DNA of 64,000 bases from Clostridiales bacterium 1_7_47FAA (GCA_000155435.1 DS990260.1:962050-1026049), one strand, 5' to 3'. Counted from the first letter of the stretch, positions 1 to 9,171 are shown. Program-made: numbers and translations. Notes: generated by a model from the sequence alone, not told the origin.

Positions 1-36
1 ACGTGCAGATGGCGGGAATGAATTATCAAACAGGCC

Positions 37-1281
37 CTAGTCATCGTCCTCATTACTGTCCCCATCATCTTCTTCATTTTCATTTCCTCCATTCCCGTCC
101 TCATCATCCGCAGCGCCATCTCCATCGTTTTCATGACCGATGTCATCTTTCCGGTCATCTTCCTGGCTATCTGCGTTTCCACGCCCATCGTCCCGGTCAT
201 CTCCATGCCCACGCCCATCGTCCCGGTCATCTCCATGCCCACGCCCATCGTCCCGGTCATCTCCATCTCCATGCCCATCGTCCCGGTCATCTCCATCCCC
301 ATGCCCATCATCCCGGTCATCTCCATCTCCATGCCCACCATCGTCCCGGTCATCCTCTTCTCCGCGCCCATCGTCCTGGTCATCTCCATCTCCATGCCCA
401 CCATCGTCCCGGTCATCCTCTTCTCCGCGCCCATCGTCCCGGTCATCTCCTTCTCCACGTCCACCATCCCGGTCATCCTCTTCTCCGCGCCCATCATCCC
501 GGTCATCCTCTTCTTCATCGTCATCATCCCGCTCACCTGTTCCACCGCGTCCCGCGCCCCCAGTCATCCCTTCTGCCGCCTTTGGCACAGCCGGCGCAGC
601 TGCAGGACGGGCTGGCATGGAAGGATGATGGCCGGAAGCAGGACGGGGCGCAGGACAGACCACTGGAGCATCCGGCGCAGCGGTCCGGTCATCCCCATCT
701 GCATCCTTCATATCCCCTGCGTCATCCCCTACCTTTATCTCCACTTGCATCCTGCCTTCAAACTGTCTCCTCAGCCCGGTACCGATATCGTCTTCCCTCT
801 TCTGTTTCCACCGTATGCTGCCCCCGTCTGCTTTCACCATCACGGTTCCACCTTCAGCCAGGTACCCCATGTCCACGGCGCGTTCAACCAGAAGCCGGGT
901 AACATCCTCTGCATGCTTCCCTTTGTAAGACACCTGTCCAATCAGTCTGTTCCCATCCTCATTCAGCCCTTCCAGGCCCACTACCCGGTCCATGTAACTC
1001 ACGGACATCAGGACATCCGGATTGATTTTCAGGTGCACGGTCCCGTAGGGAATGAAACAGGCCCCGTATCCCCCGCCTCCCAGGACGGCAAGGCAAAGAC
1101 AGGCCGCAGCCACCATGGATGCAAGCCTCATCCTAAACAGCGCCGGCCTGTGCTGCTGTTCAATGACATCATCCACCTTCTGCCCCACCTCATACCCCAT
1201 ATTTGCCACTTTTATGATACGGCCTGCCTGATCCAGCACGATTGCGTATGCCGGATGGCATTCCATTACCAGATATGTCAT
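37..1281 (-). CDS. rsgI: Anti-sigma-I factor RsgI with Asp/Arg/Gly repeat ectodomain
   Basis: Membrane anti-sigma factor that would hold SigI inactive and release it on an outside signal. The 414-residue product has an RsgI N-terminal domain (about residues 2-45, starting MTYLVMECHPAYAIVLD), one membrane segment (about 52-72), an outer domain to about 200, an Ala/Pro-rich linker, and a long C-terminal tail of ten-residue repeats such as GDDRDDGRGH. The chosen ATG overlaps the sigI stop as ATGA and has AGGAGG seven bases upstream, so a longer in-frame reading back to 1539 is rejected. In cellulolytic clostridia RsgI proteins end in carbohydrate-binding modules; none is seen here, so the sensed signal is unknown. 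The acidic repeats might bind cations (inference). Confidence 0.9.
   Translation of the reverse strand: MTYLVMECHPAYAIVLDQAGRIIKVANMGYEVGQKVDDVIEQQHRPALFRMRLASMVAAACLCLAVLGGGGYGACFIPYGTVHLKINPDVLMSVSYMDRVVGLEGLNEDGNRLIGQVSYKGKHAEDVTRLLVERAVDMGYLAEGGTVMVKADGGSIRWKQKREDDIGTGLRRQFEGRMQVEIKVGDDAGDMKDADGDDRTAAPDAPVVCPAPRPASGHHPSMPARPAAAPAVPKAAEGMTGGAGRGGTGERDDDDEEEDDRDDGRGEEDDRDGGRGEGDDRDDGRGEEDDRDDGGHGDGDDQDDGRGEEDDRDDGGHGDGDDRDDGHGDGDDRDDGHGDGDDRDDGRGHGDDRDDGRGHGDDRDDGRGNADSQEDDRKDDIGHENDGDGAADDEDGNGGNENEEDDGDSNEDDD
175..525 (-). repeat. 30-bp in-frame tandem repeat in rsgI
   Basis: About a dozen imperfect copies of a 30-bp unit encode (G/E)DDRDDG(R/H)G(H/D/E). The copies nearest the C-terminus are almost identical, while those nearer the linker have diverged. 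This is a likely variable-number repeat. The boundaries given are approximate. Confidence 0.85.
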
Positions 1282-2009
1282 ACGGATGCCTCCTTTCCCC
1301 CGGATACCTGACACAGGTGCCCCCGGATAATCTCGTAACCATTTGTATATGCAAGTAAAATGGCCATCATGTAGGAACGGTGCCGTTCCAGGGTCTTTCT
1401 CGCAACTCCGGATACAGCGGTCAGTTCCGCCAGGGGCAGCCGCCTGCTTTTCACAAACCGGTCCAGAATTCCCGGATTCTCCCTGGCTGCCTGCAATGCC
1501 TTGTGGCAGGCCTGCAGTGTACGCTCCTGTTTCGGACAATTGTCCGCTACTTCGGACAGGCTCAGGCCATATTCCATAAGATTATTTGCAAATTCCTCCA
1601 ATTCCTCCCTGGTAGCCTCCCGGACCGTCCATTGCTTCATCCCGTCTTCCCCGGCAGGAATCATATCAGAAAGCGTATGTTCCTCCCCATCCCCCAATGG
1701 CGCGTCATAGGAAACCGTCCCCTTATGGCGTTCCTCTTTTCTGTTATAATCAACCAGACGGTTGCGGATGGCTGCAGAAGCATAGGAAAGAAAGCTGCCT
1801 CTTCCCCGTTCATATCCCTGAACCGCCTCATAAAACGCAAACATGGCAATGCTAAGCTCATCATCCCTGCCCTCAGAAGGTACGGCATGGGTAAACCTGG
1901 CTGTCTCAGACCGTATGAAATTCATATATTGGGAAATCAGCTCATCGGCAGCCAGCGCGTCTTTCTTTGCCCTGTATACCATATGAACGATTGCATGCTC
2001 TCCTCCCAT
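1278..2009 (-). CDS. sigI: RNA polymerase sigma factor SigI
   Basis: Alternative sigma factor of the SigI family, 243 residues, which is the usual length. A region-2-like core is visible around residues 48-95 (DELSIAMFAFYEAVQGYERG, then FLSYASAAIRNRLVDYNR). The C-terminal SigI helix-turn-helix region follows (AELTAVSGVARKTLERHR). The gene is translationally coupled to rsgI by an ATGA overlap, the standard sigma/anti-sigma layout. The ribosome site is GGAGGTGCAGG directly before the ATG. SigI serves heat or envelope stress in Bacillus and polysaccharide sensing in Clostridium thermocellum; which applies here cannot be read from the sequence. Its own promoter is not clear. Confidence 0.93.
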   Translation of the reverse strand: MGGEHAIVHMVYRAKKDALAADELISQYMNFIRSETARFTHAVPSEGRDDELSIAMFAFYEAVQGYERGRGSFLSYASAAIRNRLVDYNRKEERHKGTVSYDAPLGDGEEHTLSDMIPAGEDGMKQWTVREATREELEEFANNLMEYGLSLSEVADNCPKQERTLQACHKALQAARENPGILDRFVKSRRLPLAELTAVSGVARKTLERHRSYMMAILLAYTNGYEIIRGHLCQVSGGKEASV

Positions 2010-2100
2010 CCTGCACCTCCATTTATTATAGTATACGGATCCATATCCGTTTTTTGGGGGTAATGCGGGTAATTATGATTCCATTGTACCATATAATCAC

Positions 2101-2128
2101 GAAAAGAACTGCCGCTGATAACGGCAGT
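2101..2128 (-). terminator. Intrinsic terminator of the sugar ABC operon
   Basis: A perfect seven-base stem (ACTGCCG/CGGCAGT) with a seven-base loop is followed on the minus strand by TCTTTTC. It lies about 110 bases after the substrate-binding-protein stop and before the sigI leader. Confidence 0.75.
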
Positions 2129-2240
2129 CCTTTAAAAAAATCCCGGTCTCTGATTGTAACATACCACTGTTGCGCAGGCCTTCCCGGCACCGCGCGGATG
2201 TCTTTCATGATTCCAGCCATTGCCGGGGCATTCCAGGGTC

Positions 2241-3317
2241 TTACCACTCACCCTTGAATGTATCCACATTATCCTTGTTCACTTCCACCTGTCTGATTTC
2301 CGTCACAGGCTCCACCTTTTCACCATTTAAGTATTTTACAGATGTCTCAATGGCCAGATGTCCTTCTTCCACTGCCGACATATAGGTGGTTCCGTCAATC
2401 ACACCGTCCTTGACCGCCTGGAGTCCGTCCTTACTTCCGCCAAGCCCGATTACCTTCACATCTTCCTTCATCCCGGCTTCCTTAAGGGCCTGTCCTGCGC
2501 CGGTTGCGGAGTTGTCATCCTGACAGATGACCACGTTGAATTCCATCTTCTTCTGGATCAGGTCCTCAACAATCTTTAATGCCTGCTCCTTTTCCCAGTT
2601 GGAGGTCTGGTTATAGATGATCTCAATGTTGCTGCCTTCCAGGGCCTGCTCCAGTCCCTTCTTGCGGTTAATCTGAGGCGTGGTTCCGGGAACCCCTTCA
2701 ATCAGGATTGCCTTGCCGCCGTCCCCGCCTAACAGGTTCTTTGCGATTTCGCCTGTAACGGCGCCTGTGTTGACTTCGTTCTGCCCTACATAGGATACCA
2801 GCCCTGCATATTCACCGGTTTCCTCGGACCCAATTGCATTGGTAAATGCAAGTACCGGGATATCGGATTCCTGGGCGGATTTCACAATCTTCTCACCGGA
2901 ACCGGAATCCACACAGCAAAGCGCGATTAAATCAACGCCCTTGACCATGAAATCCTCTGCCTGTGCCAGCTGTTTGGATGCATCCCACTGGGCATCCGCA
3001 TACTCAATGGTAACCCCGTACTCAGCCGCGGCAGCGTCCACGCCTTCCTTGGTTGCCACGAAATATCCTGTGGGACCAGGAAGCAATACCGCTATCTTAT
3101 AATCCTTTTTTTCCCCTGTGGTTTCAGCCGCCTTGGTTTCTTCCCCGGAGCTTTCCCCTTCCGTCTTTGCCTCCTCTGTATTCGGGGCCTCGGTGGCCGG
3201 CGCTGCCGTTGTCTCCGGCGCCTTGGTTGCATTGGCAGAGCCTGTACAGCCAGCCAGTCCTGCCGCCATTACACATGCCATCCCCACTGCTACTGCGCGT
3301 TTTACTGTTCTCCTCAT
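2241..3317 (-). CDS. Sugar ABC transporter substrate-binding lipoprotein (RbsB family)
   Basis: Extracytoplasmic sugar-binding lipoprotein of the periplasmic-binding-protein 4 (ribose/galactose) family, 358 residues. The signal peptide ends in a lipobox, AAGLAGC, with Cys24 the likely lipidated residue. A Thr/Ala/Glu-rich linker (about 25-65) tethers the domain, which starts near YKIAVLLPGPTGYFVA. The typical hinge and ligand region includes NVVICQDDNSATGAG. ATG at 3317 is preferred over an upstream GTG because GGTGAGG lies just before it. The gene is last in the operon, an unusual place since the binding protein is often first. It feeds the permease and ATPase encoded just upstream. The ligand is unknown; the kinase and glycosidase-like neighbours suggest an amino sugar or short glycoside (inference). 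Confidence 0.9.
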   Translation of the reverse strand: MRRTVKRAVAVGMACVMAAGLAGCTGSANATKAPETTAAPATEAPNTEEAKTEGESSGEETKAAETTGEKKDYKIAVLLPGPTGYFVATKEGVDAAAAEYGVTIEYADAQWDASKQLAQAEDFMVKGVDLIALCCVDSGSGEKIVKSAQESDIPVLAFTNAIGSEETGEYAGLVSYVGQNEVNTGAVTGEIAKNLLGGDGGKAILIEGVPGTTPQINRKKGLEQALEGSNIEIIYNQTSNWEKEQALKIVEDLIQKKMEFNVVICQDDNSATGAGQALKEAGMKEDVKVIGLGGSKDGLQAVKDGVIDGTTYMSAVEEGHLAIETSVKYLNGEKVEPVTEIRQVEVNKDNVDTFKGEW

Positions 3318-3350
3318 AATCCTCACCTTTTCCTTTCAAAATACTTTTTT

Positions 3351-4310
3351 CTATCTTGTAGCAAGTCTCTTCTTGCTGTAAGAATCAAACCCCACTGCAA
3401 CCAGGATGATCAGCCCCTTGAATATGTACTGGAAATACATGTCCACCCCCAGAAGATTGAAGCTGTTGTTAATCACGCTCATCATCAGGACACCGATTAC
3501 CGTCTTAAGGGCCGAACCGGAACCTCCGGCCACCGAAGTACCGCCAATCACGACCGATGCAATGGCATCCATATCATATCCATCTCCGGCCGCAGGACTG
3601 GCCGTGCCCATCCTGCCCACCAGCACGATGCCTGCCAGGCCTGCCAGCACTGCATTGATGATGAATACCTTTATCTTGTATGCATCCACATTGATGCCGT
3701 TTAATTTACTGGCATCCGCATTGCCGCCCACCGAATACACATACCGCCCGAACCGCGTTTTGCTGAGCACGACCCAGGCCGCCAGCACAGTCAGCGCAAA
3801 TATCACCACGGGAACCGGAATCCCCATCAGGTAGCCATTGCCAATGGCATCCAGCACCACAAACGTTTCCGTGATAGGGTACCCGCCTGTGAGCATGAGC
3901 ATGGAGCCTTTCACAATGCTGACCATGGCCATGGTGGTTATCAGGGAAGGAATCCCTATCTTGGCCACCACGAAGCCGTTCACACTGCCGATGATCCCGC
4001 ACACGGCAAGCGCCAGTATCATTGCCAGGAACAGGTTCACACCTGAAGTTGCAAGCTTCATGATGACTGCCCCTGAAAGGGCTGCCACGGCTCCCACGGA
4101 TATATCAAAATTCCCGGATATGATGACAAAGGTCATTCCCGCTGATATGATCCCGATGATGGAAGACTGCCTCAACAGGTTCAATATATTCTTGTGGCTT
4201 GCAAATGCCGGCGTTGCAATGGTTATCATCACACACAGGGCCAGGAAGCCGATGACCACACCATACTCTCTTAAATTTATCTTTTCCCTCATACGTTTCC
4301 CATCAGACAT
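3351..4310 (-). CDS. Sugar ABC transporter permease (RbsC family)
   Basis: Inner-membrane permease of the ribose/galactose class, 319 residues with eight or more hydrophobic segments. It carries the family motif region around GFVVAKIGIPSLITT and the C-terminal GGTSVAGGSGSALKTVIG loop. The start is placed at 4310, where GGGGTG precedes MSDGKRM; the ATG at 4331 overlaps the ATPase gene and has no ribosome site. It would form a homodimer with the adjacent RbsA-like ATPase and receive sugar from the lipoprotein encoded next. Confidence 0.9.
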   Translation of the reverse strand: MSDGKRMREKINLREYGVVIGFLALCVMITIATPAFASHKNILNLLRQSSIIGIISAGMTFVIISGNFDISVGAVAALSGAVIMKLATSGVNLFLAMILALAVCGIIGSVNGFVVAKIGIPSLITTMAMVSIVKGSMLMLTGGYPITETFVVLDAIGNGYLMGIPVPVVIFALTVLAAWVVLSKTRFGRYVYSVGGNADASKLNGINVDAYKIKVFIINAVLAGLAGIVLVGRMGTASPAAGDGYDMDAIASVVIGGTSVAGGSGSALKTVIGVLMMSVINNSFNLLGVDMYFQYIFKGLIILVAVGFDSYSKKRLATR

Positions 4311-4323
4311 CTTATTCACCCCG

Positions 4324-5820
4324 CTAAACATTAAATATCTTATTCATGATATCCTGCACCGTCAGGTCCCGGTTCTCCATCTCACAGACAGCCGTCCCAT
4401 CCCGGATTACCATAATGCGGTCAGATACCCGTATTACCTCCTCCAGGTCCGAGGAGATAAAGATGACCCCTATGCCCTGGCTGGAAAAATCCTGTATGGT
4501 ACGGAATATATCTTCCTTGGCAGCAATATCAATACCTTTGGTCGGCTCGTCATAGATGATTAAATCCAGGTCCTGTCCCAGCCATTTTGATACAACGACC
4601 TTCTGCTGGTTGCCTCCGCTTAATTCCTTAACCTTCTGGGTCACGCTGCTTATCTTGATACCCAGCTTCTTAACCCCGTCCTCCGCAAAATGGATTTCCT
4701 GGTTCCGGTTCAGTAACCCATGTTTCCTGAACCTGCTGACCTGCACCGCGGTTGCATTTTTATAAATCTCCTGGTCCAGTATAAGGCCCAGGTTCTTCCT
4801 GTCCTCGGGAATGTAGCCGATTCTGTGCGCAATGGCCTGCTGGGGCGACCTGATATCCACAGCCTTACCGTTCACCAGGATTTCTCCCCCTGTCTTCCGG
4901 TCAATCCCGTAAATCAGGTTAATTATCTCGGTCCGCTTGGAACCCACCAGCCCGGCCAGCCCCACTACCTCCCCCTTGTATACCTTCATGTCCACATCCC
5001 TGACCACATTTCCCCTGGACACGCCCTTCAGTTCCAGCACTGGGACGGCAGTATAATCCGCGTAGTGGTAATCCTTGGAATCCTTAATCCGGCTGTCCGC
5101 ATTGCCTGTCATCAGCTGGGTTATCTTTGCCTTGGTCAGCTCCTCTATATCATAGCTTCCCACCAGCTTCCCGTTCCTCATGATGCTGGCGCTGTCACAG
5201 ACACGGAACACCTCCTCCAGGATATGGGTGATGTATATGATGCTCTTGCCCATCTCCTTCAGCCGTCCAATGATCTGGAACAGGCCCTCCTTCTCATTAT
5301 TGGTCAGCGAGGTGGTGGGTTCGTCCATGATCACAAGGTCCGCATTCCAGGACACTGCCTTCATGATTTCCACCATCTGCTGCTTGGCAATGCTGAGACG
5401 CGACACCACCGTATGCGGGTCAATATCAAAATCAAAGTCCTTGCAGATGCGTTCATATTCCCGGTACATTTCCTTTTTCCTTAAAAATCCGCCTGCCCCG
5501 GCGCTTTCCCGGCCCAGGAACATGTTCTGCACCACCGTAAGGGCCGGCACCAGGCTCAGTTCCTGGTAAATGATGCTGATTCCATGGGATTTGGAGTCAT
5601 GCTCATTCTTAAACGCCACCTTGCCGCCCTTTAAGAACACCTCTCCCGAGGTCTGGCTGTGCACGCCTCCCACGATTTTAATCAATGTGGATTTACCGGC
5701 CCCATTGGCTCCCAGAAGGGCCCTCACCTCCCCCTGGATCAGGGAGAAATCAATGCCTTCCAGAACCTTAACCGGGCCGAAGCTCTTATGAATGTCTTTC
5801 ATTTCCAGTATGTATTCCAT
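4324..5820 (-). CDS. Sugar ABC transporter ATP-binding protein (RbsA/MglA type)
   Basis: Fused double-ATPase subunit of a ribose/galactose-class importer, 498 residues. The first cassette has Walker A GANGAGKS (37-44), signature LSIAKQQMVEI and Walker B LVIMDEPTTSL. The second has a degenerate Walker A region (AGLVGSKRTE) but an intact signature LSGGNQQKV and Walker B LIIYDEPTKGID, the usual asymmetry of this family. The start is set at MEYILEM, with GGGAGG upstream; a longer reading into the preceding gene is not supported. It sits between the glycosidase-like gene and the permease, and all read in one direction. Confidence 0.93.
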   Translation of the reverse strand: MEYILEMKDIHKSFGPVKVLEGIDFSLIQGEVRALLGANGAGKSTLIKIVGGVHSQTSGEVFLKGGKVAFKNEHDSKSHGISIIYQELSLVPALTVVQNMFLGRESAGAGGFLRKKEMYREYERICKDFDFDIDPHTVVSRLSIAKQQMVEIMKAVSWNADLVIMDEPTTSLTNNEKEGLFQIIGRLKEMGKSIIYITHILEEVFRVCDSASIMRNGKLVGSYDIEELTKAKITQLMTGNADSRIKDSKDYHYADYTAVPVLELKGVSRGNVVRDVDMKVYKGEVVGLAGLVGSKRTEIINLIYGIDRKTGGEILVNGKAVDIRSPQQAIAHRIGYIPEDRKNLGLILDQEIYKNATAVQVSRFRKHGLLNRNQEIHFAEDGVKKLGIKISSVTQKVKELSGGNQQKVVVSKWLGQDLDLIIYDEPTKGIDIAAKEDIFRTIQDFSSQGIGVIFISSDLEEVIRVSDRIMVIRDGTAVCEMENRDLTVQDIMNKIFNV

Positions 5821-5836
5821 ATCCTGCCTCCCCCTG

Positions 5837-7066
5837 TCAGAACGGTCTTCCATCCGATGGTCCTGCGCCCAGATGACCGCTGACCGCCGCCAGGTTCCCA
5901 TCCGTGGCGCCCATCAGATCCCATGAAAGGACATATCCTTCCATATCCACCTGCTTCAGGCCTTCCATGGTCTCCCGCAGATACTCCGGGCTGGACGGCG
6001 CTGCCTCATTGCAGTTTACCTCAATCCCGCAGTATACCGGTACGCCCAGTCCTGCCATATATGTAAGCTCCCTGGCTGTAAAATCCAGGTCAAATGCCTC
6101 TGTTCCAGTGTCATGGCACCCCAGCACCTCAAAAAAGGCTTTCCGCGCCCTGGTTCTGGCATCCACGTCCATCTGCGTCCCATTGCACCGCACGGTTTCC
6201 CGGATCAGGCAGTCCGTCTCAAAAGGCATCCCCGCCGGGGCATTGGTAATGCGGTACATCATGGGCTTGATGAAATCCGCCATGGGCGCCAGCCGCTTCA
6301 TATCCTGCCCTGCAAAATACGCCAGGTACGGGGCAAATGTATCCATCCCCACCTTCATCCCCCTGGCATGGAAATAACCGGTGACCGTCTTTAAGGCCCT
6401 GGCGATATCCTCCGCCTTTTTCCTGTAAAATTTCTCCCATACAGGATGTGCGAATGTGTAATTCCCCTTATCATAGGCAGTTATGCCAAGAACCTGCTCC
6501 CCATATCCGCCGGCCCCGTCACGCACCAGCCCCATCTGGTGCTTCAGCTCATCCACATCAATCCCGCACTCCTGGTACCGCTTCATGCAGGCCGGGCAGA
6601 AGCAGCTGAACACACCGCCCAGGCCATTGGAAAATGACCCATACCGGATTTTGTCCAGGAACACCCCGTCAAAACCCAGACCGTCAAAATGCTCCTCATA
6701 AATCTGCAAAAACGATGTTATATTGCGCTGCTGGTCCGGGCAATAGAATTCAAAATTCTCCCCTTCTGTCAGGCAGTAACTTTCCGCCTCCGTGCCTGTA
6801 TCGTCAACCAGCTTCCCGGTATCCGCCTTCAAAACGCCTGTCTCGGAAAACACGGGAAGCCACAGATAGCACTCGATGCCCCGCTGTCTCAGGAATCCGG
6901 TGACATGCTCATATAACTCCCGGCTGCAGGACCAGCCGATAATCACCTTGCTAACCGCAATCGTTCCAAGCAGCTGCATAAGCTTCCCGCACACCGCTTC
7001 ATGGGTAACCTTATGTTCCAGATAGCCTCCTGTTGAAATCTGGACAATGATTTCCTCTTTATTCAT
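5837..7066 (-). CDS. Glycoside-hydrolase-like TIM-barrel protein, family not assigned
   Basis: A 409-residue soluble protein with no signal peptide. I do not recognise an exact family. Features recall uncharacterised (alpha/beta)8-barrel glycosidases: an early strand with ISTGGYLEHKVTHEAV, the segment GFDGVFLDKIRYGS with a possible catalytic Asp at a strand end, a cysteine pair FCPACMKRYQECGI, and a late strand with GLGVPVYCGIEVNCNEAAPS. The start overlaps the end of the sugar-kinase gene by eight bases, and an ABC importer gene follows, so the protein probably acts on the imported sugar or glycoside inside the cell. Whether it hydrolyses, isomerises or epimerises is unknown. Confidence 0.6.
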   Translation of the reverse strand: MNKEEIIVQISTGGYLEHKVTHEAVCGKLMQLLGTIAVSKVIIGWSCSRELYEHVTGFLRQRGIECYLWLPVFSETGVLKADTGKLVDDTGTEAESYCLTEGENFEFYCPDQQRNITSFLQIYEEHFDGLGFDGVFLDKIRYGSFSNGLGGVFSCFCPACMKRYQECGIDVDELKHQMGLVRDGAGGYGEQVLGITAYDKGNYTFAHPVWEKFYRKKAEDIARALKTVTGYFHARGMKVGMDTFAPYLAYFAGQDMKRLAPMADFIKPMMYRITNAPAGMPFETDCLIRETVRCNGTQMDVDARTRARKAFFEVLGCHDTGTEAFDLDFTARELTYMAGLGVPVYCGIEVNCNEAAPSSPEYLRETMEGLKQVDMEGYVLSWDLMGATDGNLAAVSGHLGAGPSDGRPF

Positions 7067-8030
7067 GCCAATCCTCCCCCGAAAGCCCGCCCTGTCCCTG
7101 CAGGCCCTGCCCCAATATCCTGCGTGCCAGACGTATGCCCCCGTAAACAGGCGCATGTTTCTGAATGGAAAATGTCACATGCTCCAGCGGGATCTGCCGT
7201 GCCAGTTCCTCCTTAATCAGCTGCTGGTAAATCCTGCTTTTCAGCACACCGCCCGAAAAAACAATGTTCAGTTCCATCCTGCTGTCAAATCCCATCCGCC
7301 TGTAAATGCTTCCCATGAGCCGTGCAATTACCTCCGCCCCATGCCTTAATATCCCAAGGGTCACTTCTTCCCCGCGTCCGGCTTCCTCCGTCACAAGCTC
7401 AGCCAGCCTGGCAATCTCATAATAATCCGTCACCTCAGTAACCACATAGGGCAGGCGCTCAAAACTGTCTGCCTTAAAATACTCCCTGATACAGTCAAAA
7501 AATGGTGAATATCCGCCGCAGCCGTCACAGTACAGCAACGTATGCTTAAGGGCCTCCGCCCCAATCCAGTACCCGGAACCAATGTCGCTGATATTATAGC
7601 CCCAGCCGCTGGCCCGTTTATACTCCCCGTCACTGCCAATCCCAAGTATGATGGAACCAGTCCCGGCAATCACCACCATCCCCGGCTCCATGGCCTGGGC
7701 ATAAAAGGCAAGTATGCCGTCATTGCACAGATAGCTCGTCTTCCCGTCAATCCCAAGCCCCTCAAGGACTGCGCGTATCAGGGAAAAATCATGCTCCGAA
7801 TCACATCCTGATATTCCCCACACACTGTAGCGCAGATCCCCACGCCGTATTCCCTTCTTTTCCAGCAGCTCAAACCCTGCCTGAAAGCTTTCTCTGACCG
7901 CTTCCACTCCCACGGATTTGTAATTGCTGCATCCCACGATGACACTGTCCTTTATATGGCCCTCCATATCGCTGATGCAGAATTCCGTCTTAGTTCCTCC
8001 GCCGTCCACGGAAAGTATATAATCAGCCAT
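7059..8030 (-). CDS. BadF/BadG-type sugar kinase (N-acetylglucosamine-kinase-like)
   Basis: Kinase of the ASKHA fold, BadF/BadG/BcrA/BcrD group, 323 residues. The N-terminal phosphate loop is SVDGGGTKTEF (about 6-16), the second nucleotide loop is VVIAGTGSIILGIG, and the later FSGGVLKSR fits the adenosine loop. Family members near sugar ABC systems phosphorylate N-acetylglucosamine or related amino sugars in the cytoplasm. The gene starts four bases after the ROK regulator stop and overlaps the next gene, so the three are surely co-transcribed. The exact substrate is inferred from context only. Confidence 0.85.
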   Translation of the reverse strand: MADYILSVDGGGTKTEFCISDMEGHIKDSVIVGCSNYKSVGVEAVRESFQAGFELLEKKGIRRGDLRYSVWGISGCDSEHDFSLIRAVLEGLGIDGKTSYLCNDGILAFYAQAMEPGMVVIAGTGSIILGIGSDGEYKRASGWGYNISDIGSGYWIGAEALKHTLLYCDGCGGYSPFFDCIREYFKADSFERLPYVVTEVTDYYEIARLAELVTEEAGRGEEVTLGILRHGAEVIARLMGSIYRRMGFDSRMELNIVFSGGVLKSRIYQQLIKEELARQIPLEHVTFSIQKHAPVYGGIRLARRILGQGLQGQGGLSGEDWHE

Positions 8031-8034
8031 TCCC

Positions 8035-9150
8035 TTATCCCCGTTTCCTGCTTGACAAAGAGTAGGTTGGCGTTATCTCCCGGATACACATGCCAATCAG
8101 ACCGTAAATGCTCTGCTCCCTGATATCATCCAGCTTAATCAGCTTGGGAACATGCTCTTCGCCAATGCATTCCTTTAACAATTCCTCAATTCCCTTTACA
8201 TCCGCCCTTGAAATCCGGCTGCACACCAGTCCCACCACCTCCGGGTTGATGACACAGATAATGCTGAGAAGCCCGTTGGCAACCGTGCGCCTTAAAAGGC
8301 TTTTAAGCTCCTTCCTGCGCGTGCCGCTGCTCTGTCTGATTTCCTCTTCCAGATGGCTCATGGTGTGTTCAAAATCCCCTTTATACCGGCTGTTCCCGTC
8401 CTGCCTCCCAGCGCCCTGGCTCACCGGCAGGTAACTCAGCTCCCCTGCAAAGTTCGTGGAACCCTTAAACAGCTCCCTGCCCAGAATCAGGCCGGAACCA
8501 ATACCCTGTTCCAGGTATACCAGGGCCAGGCTGTCCACCTTATCCTTGTACTGGCCATAATACACGCCCATGGCAGCCAGGTTGATATCATTCTCCAGAA
8601 GCACCGGGGCGCCGTACTTCTCTTCCAGTACATGGGCAACATCCATGCCCTCCCAGCTAGGGATGTTAGGGATGTTGGTTACCACACCTTCCTTCACGAC
8701 ACCCGGCACGCCAAGGCCTATGGCCGCAATCTCATGGCCTGTGCAAAACCCGCAAAGGACATCCAAGGCCCTGTACGTGTCCTCCATCACCTCGTCATAG
8801 GAATCCGGCCTTACGGGAAATTCCTTTCTGTATATGATATCCCCTATGCTGTTGGACACGGCGCCTATGTACATATTGCAGTCATAATGGAGTCCTATGA
8901 TATAGTGCAGCTCTTCATTTATCTCAAAATACTGGGCCCTGCGCCCAACCGACGAATCCTGCACATTGCTGAGCTTTACCTTATTCTCCTTCACCAGGAT
9001 ATCGACGGTCTTGTTCACCGTCACCAGGCTCAGGTTGGTCAGTCTTGCAATCTCCGGCTTTGTAATGGGTCCGTTCACCTTGATGATGCCCTCTATTACA
9101 TCCTTGTTCAAAAGCTTGATCATTCTGGGAGTCCCTACCATCTCAGCCAT
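8035..9150 (-). CDS. ROK-family transcriptional regulator (NagC/XylR type)
   Basis: Repressor-type ROK protein, 371 residues. A winged helix at about 15-70 (GPITKPEIARLTNLSLVTVN) is followed by a sugar-binding ROK domain containing GLGVPGVV and LENDINLAAMGVYY. The ATP-binding and zinc-binding motifs of true ROK kinases are degenerate or absent (HYDCNMYIG in place of a DxGxT loop), which fits a regulator rather than an enzyme. It is first in the operon that also encodes the kinase, glycosidase-like protein and ABC importer. A 10-bp-arm palindrome lies just before it and is the obvious candidate operator. The ribosome site AGGAGATGAGGAA precedes the ATG. Confidence 0.9.
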   Translation of the reverse strand: MAEMVGTPRMIKLLNKDVIEGIIKVNGPITKPEIARLTNLSLVTVNKTVDILVKENKVKLSNVQDSSVGRRAQYFEINEELHYIIGLHYDCNMYIGAVSNSIGDIIYRKEFPVRPDSYDEVMEDTYRALDVLCGFCTGHEIAAIGLGVPGVVKEGVVTNIPNIPSWEGMDVAHVLEEKYGAPVLLENDINLAAMGVYYGQYKDKVDSLALVYLEQGIGSGLILGRELFKGSTNFAGELSYLPVSQGAGRQDGNSRYKGDFEHTMSHLEEEIRQSSGTRRKELKSLLRRTVANGLLSIICVINPEVVGLVCSRISRADVKGIEELLKECIGEEHVPKLIKLDDIREQSIYGLIGMCIREITPTYSLSSRKRG

Positions 9151-9171
9151 TTCCTCATCTCCTCATCGCGG

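Noticed and set aside
3-902. Long His/Pro-rich and Ser/Pro-rich open frames on the plus strand across 3-1311
   Set aside because: They are antisense shadows of the rsgI repeat; a 30-bp repeat keeps all frames open. No ribosome sites, and rsgI is well supported.
2034-2061. SigI-type promoter (ACCCCC ... CGTA) before sigI
   Set aside because: Both elements can be found on the minus strand but the 18-base spacing looks too long for the SigI consensus as I remember it, and the C run may be chance.
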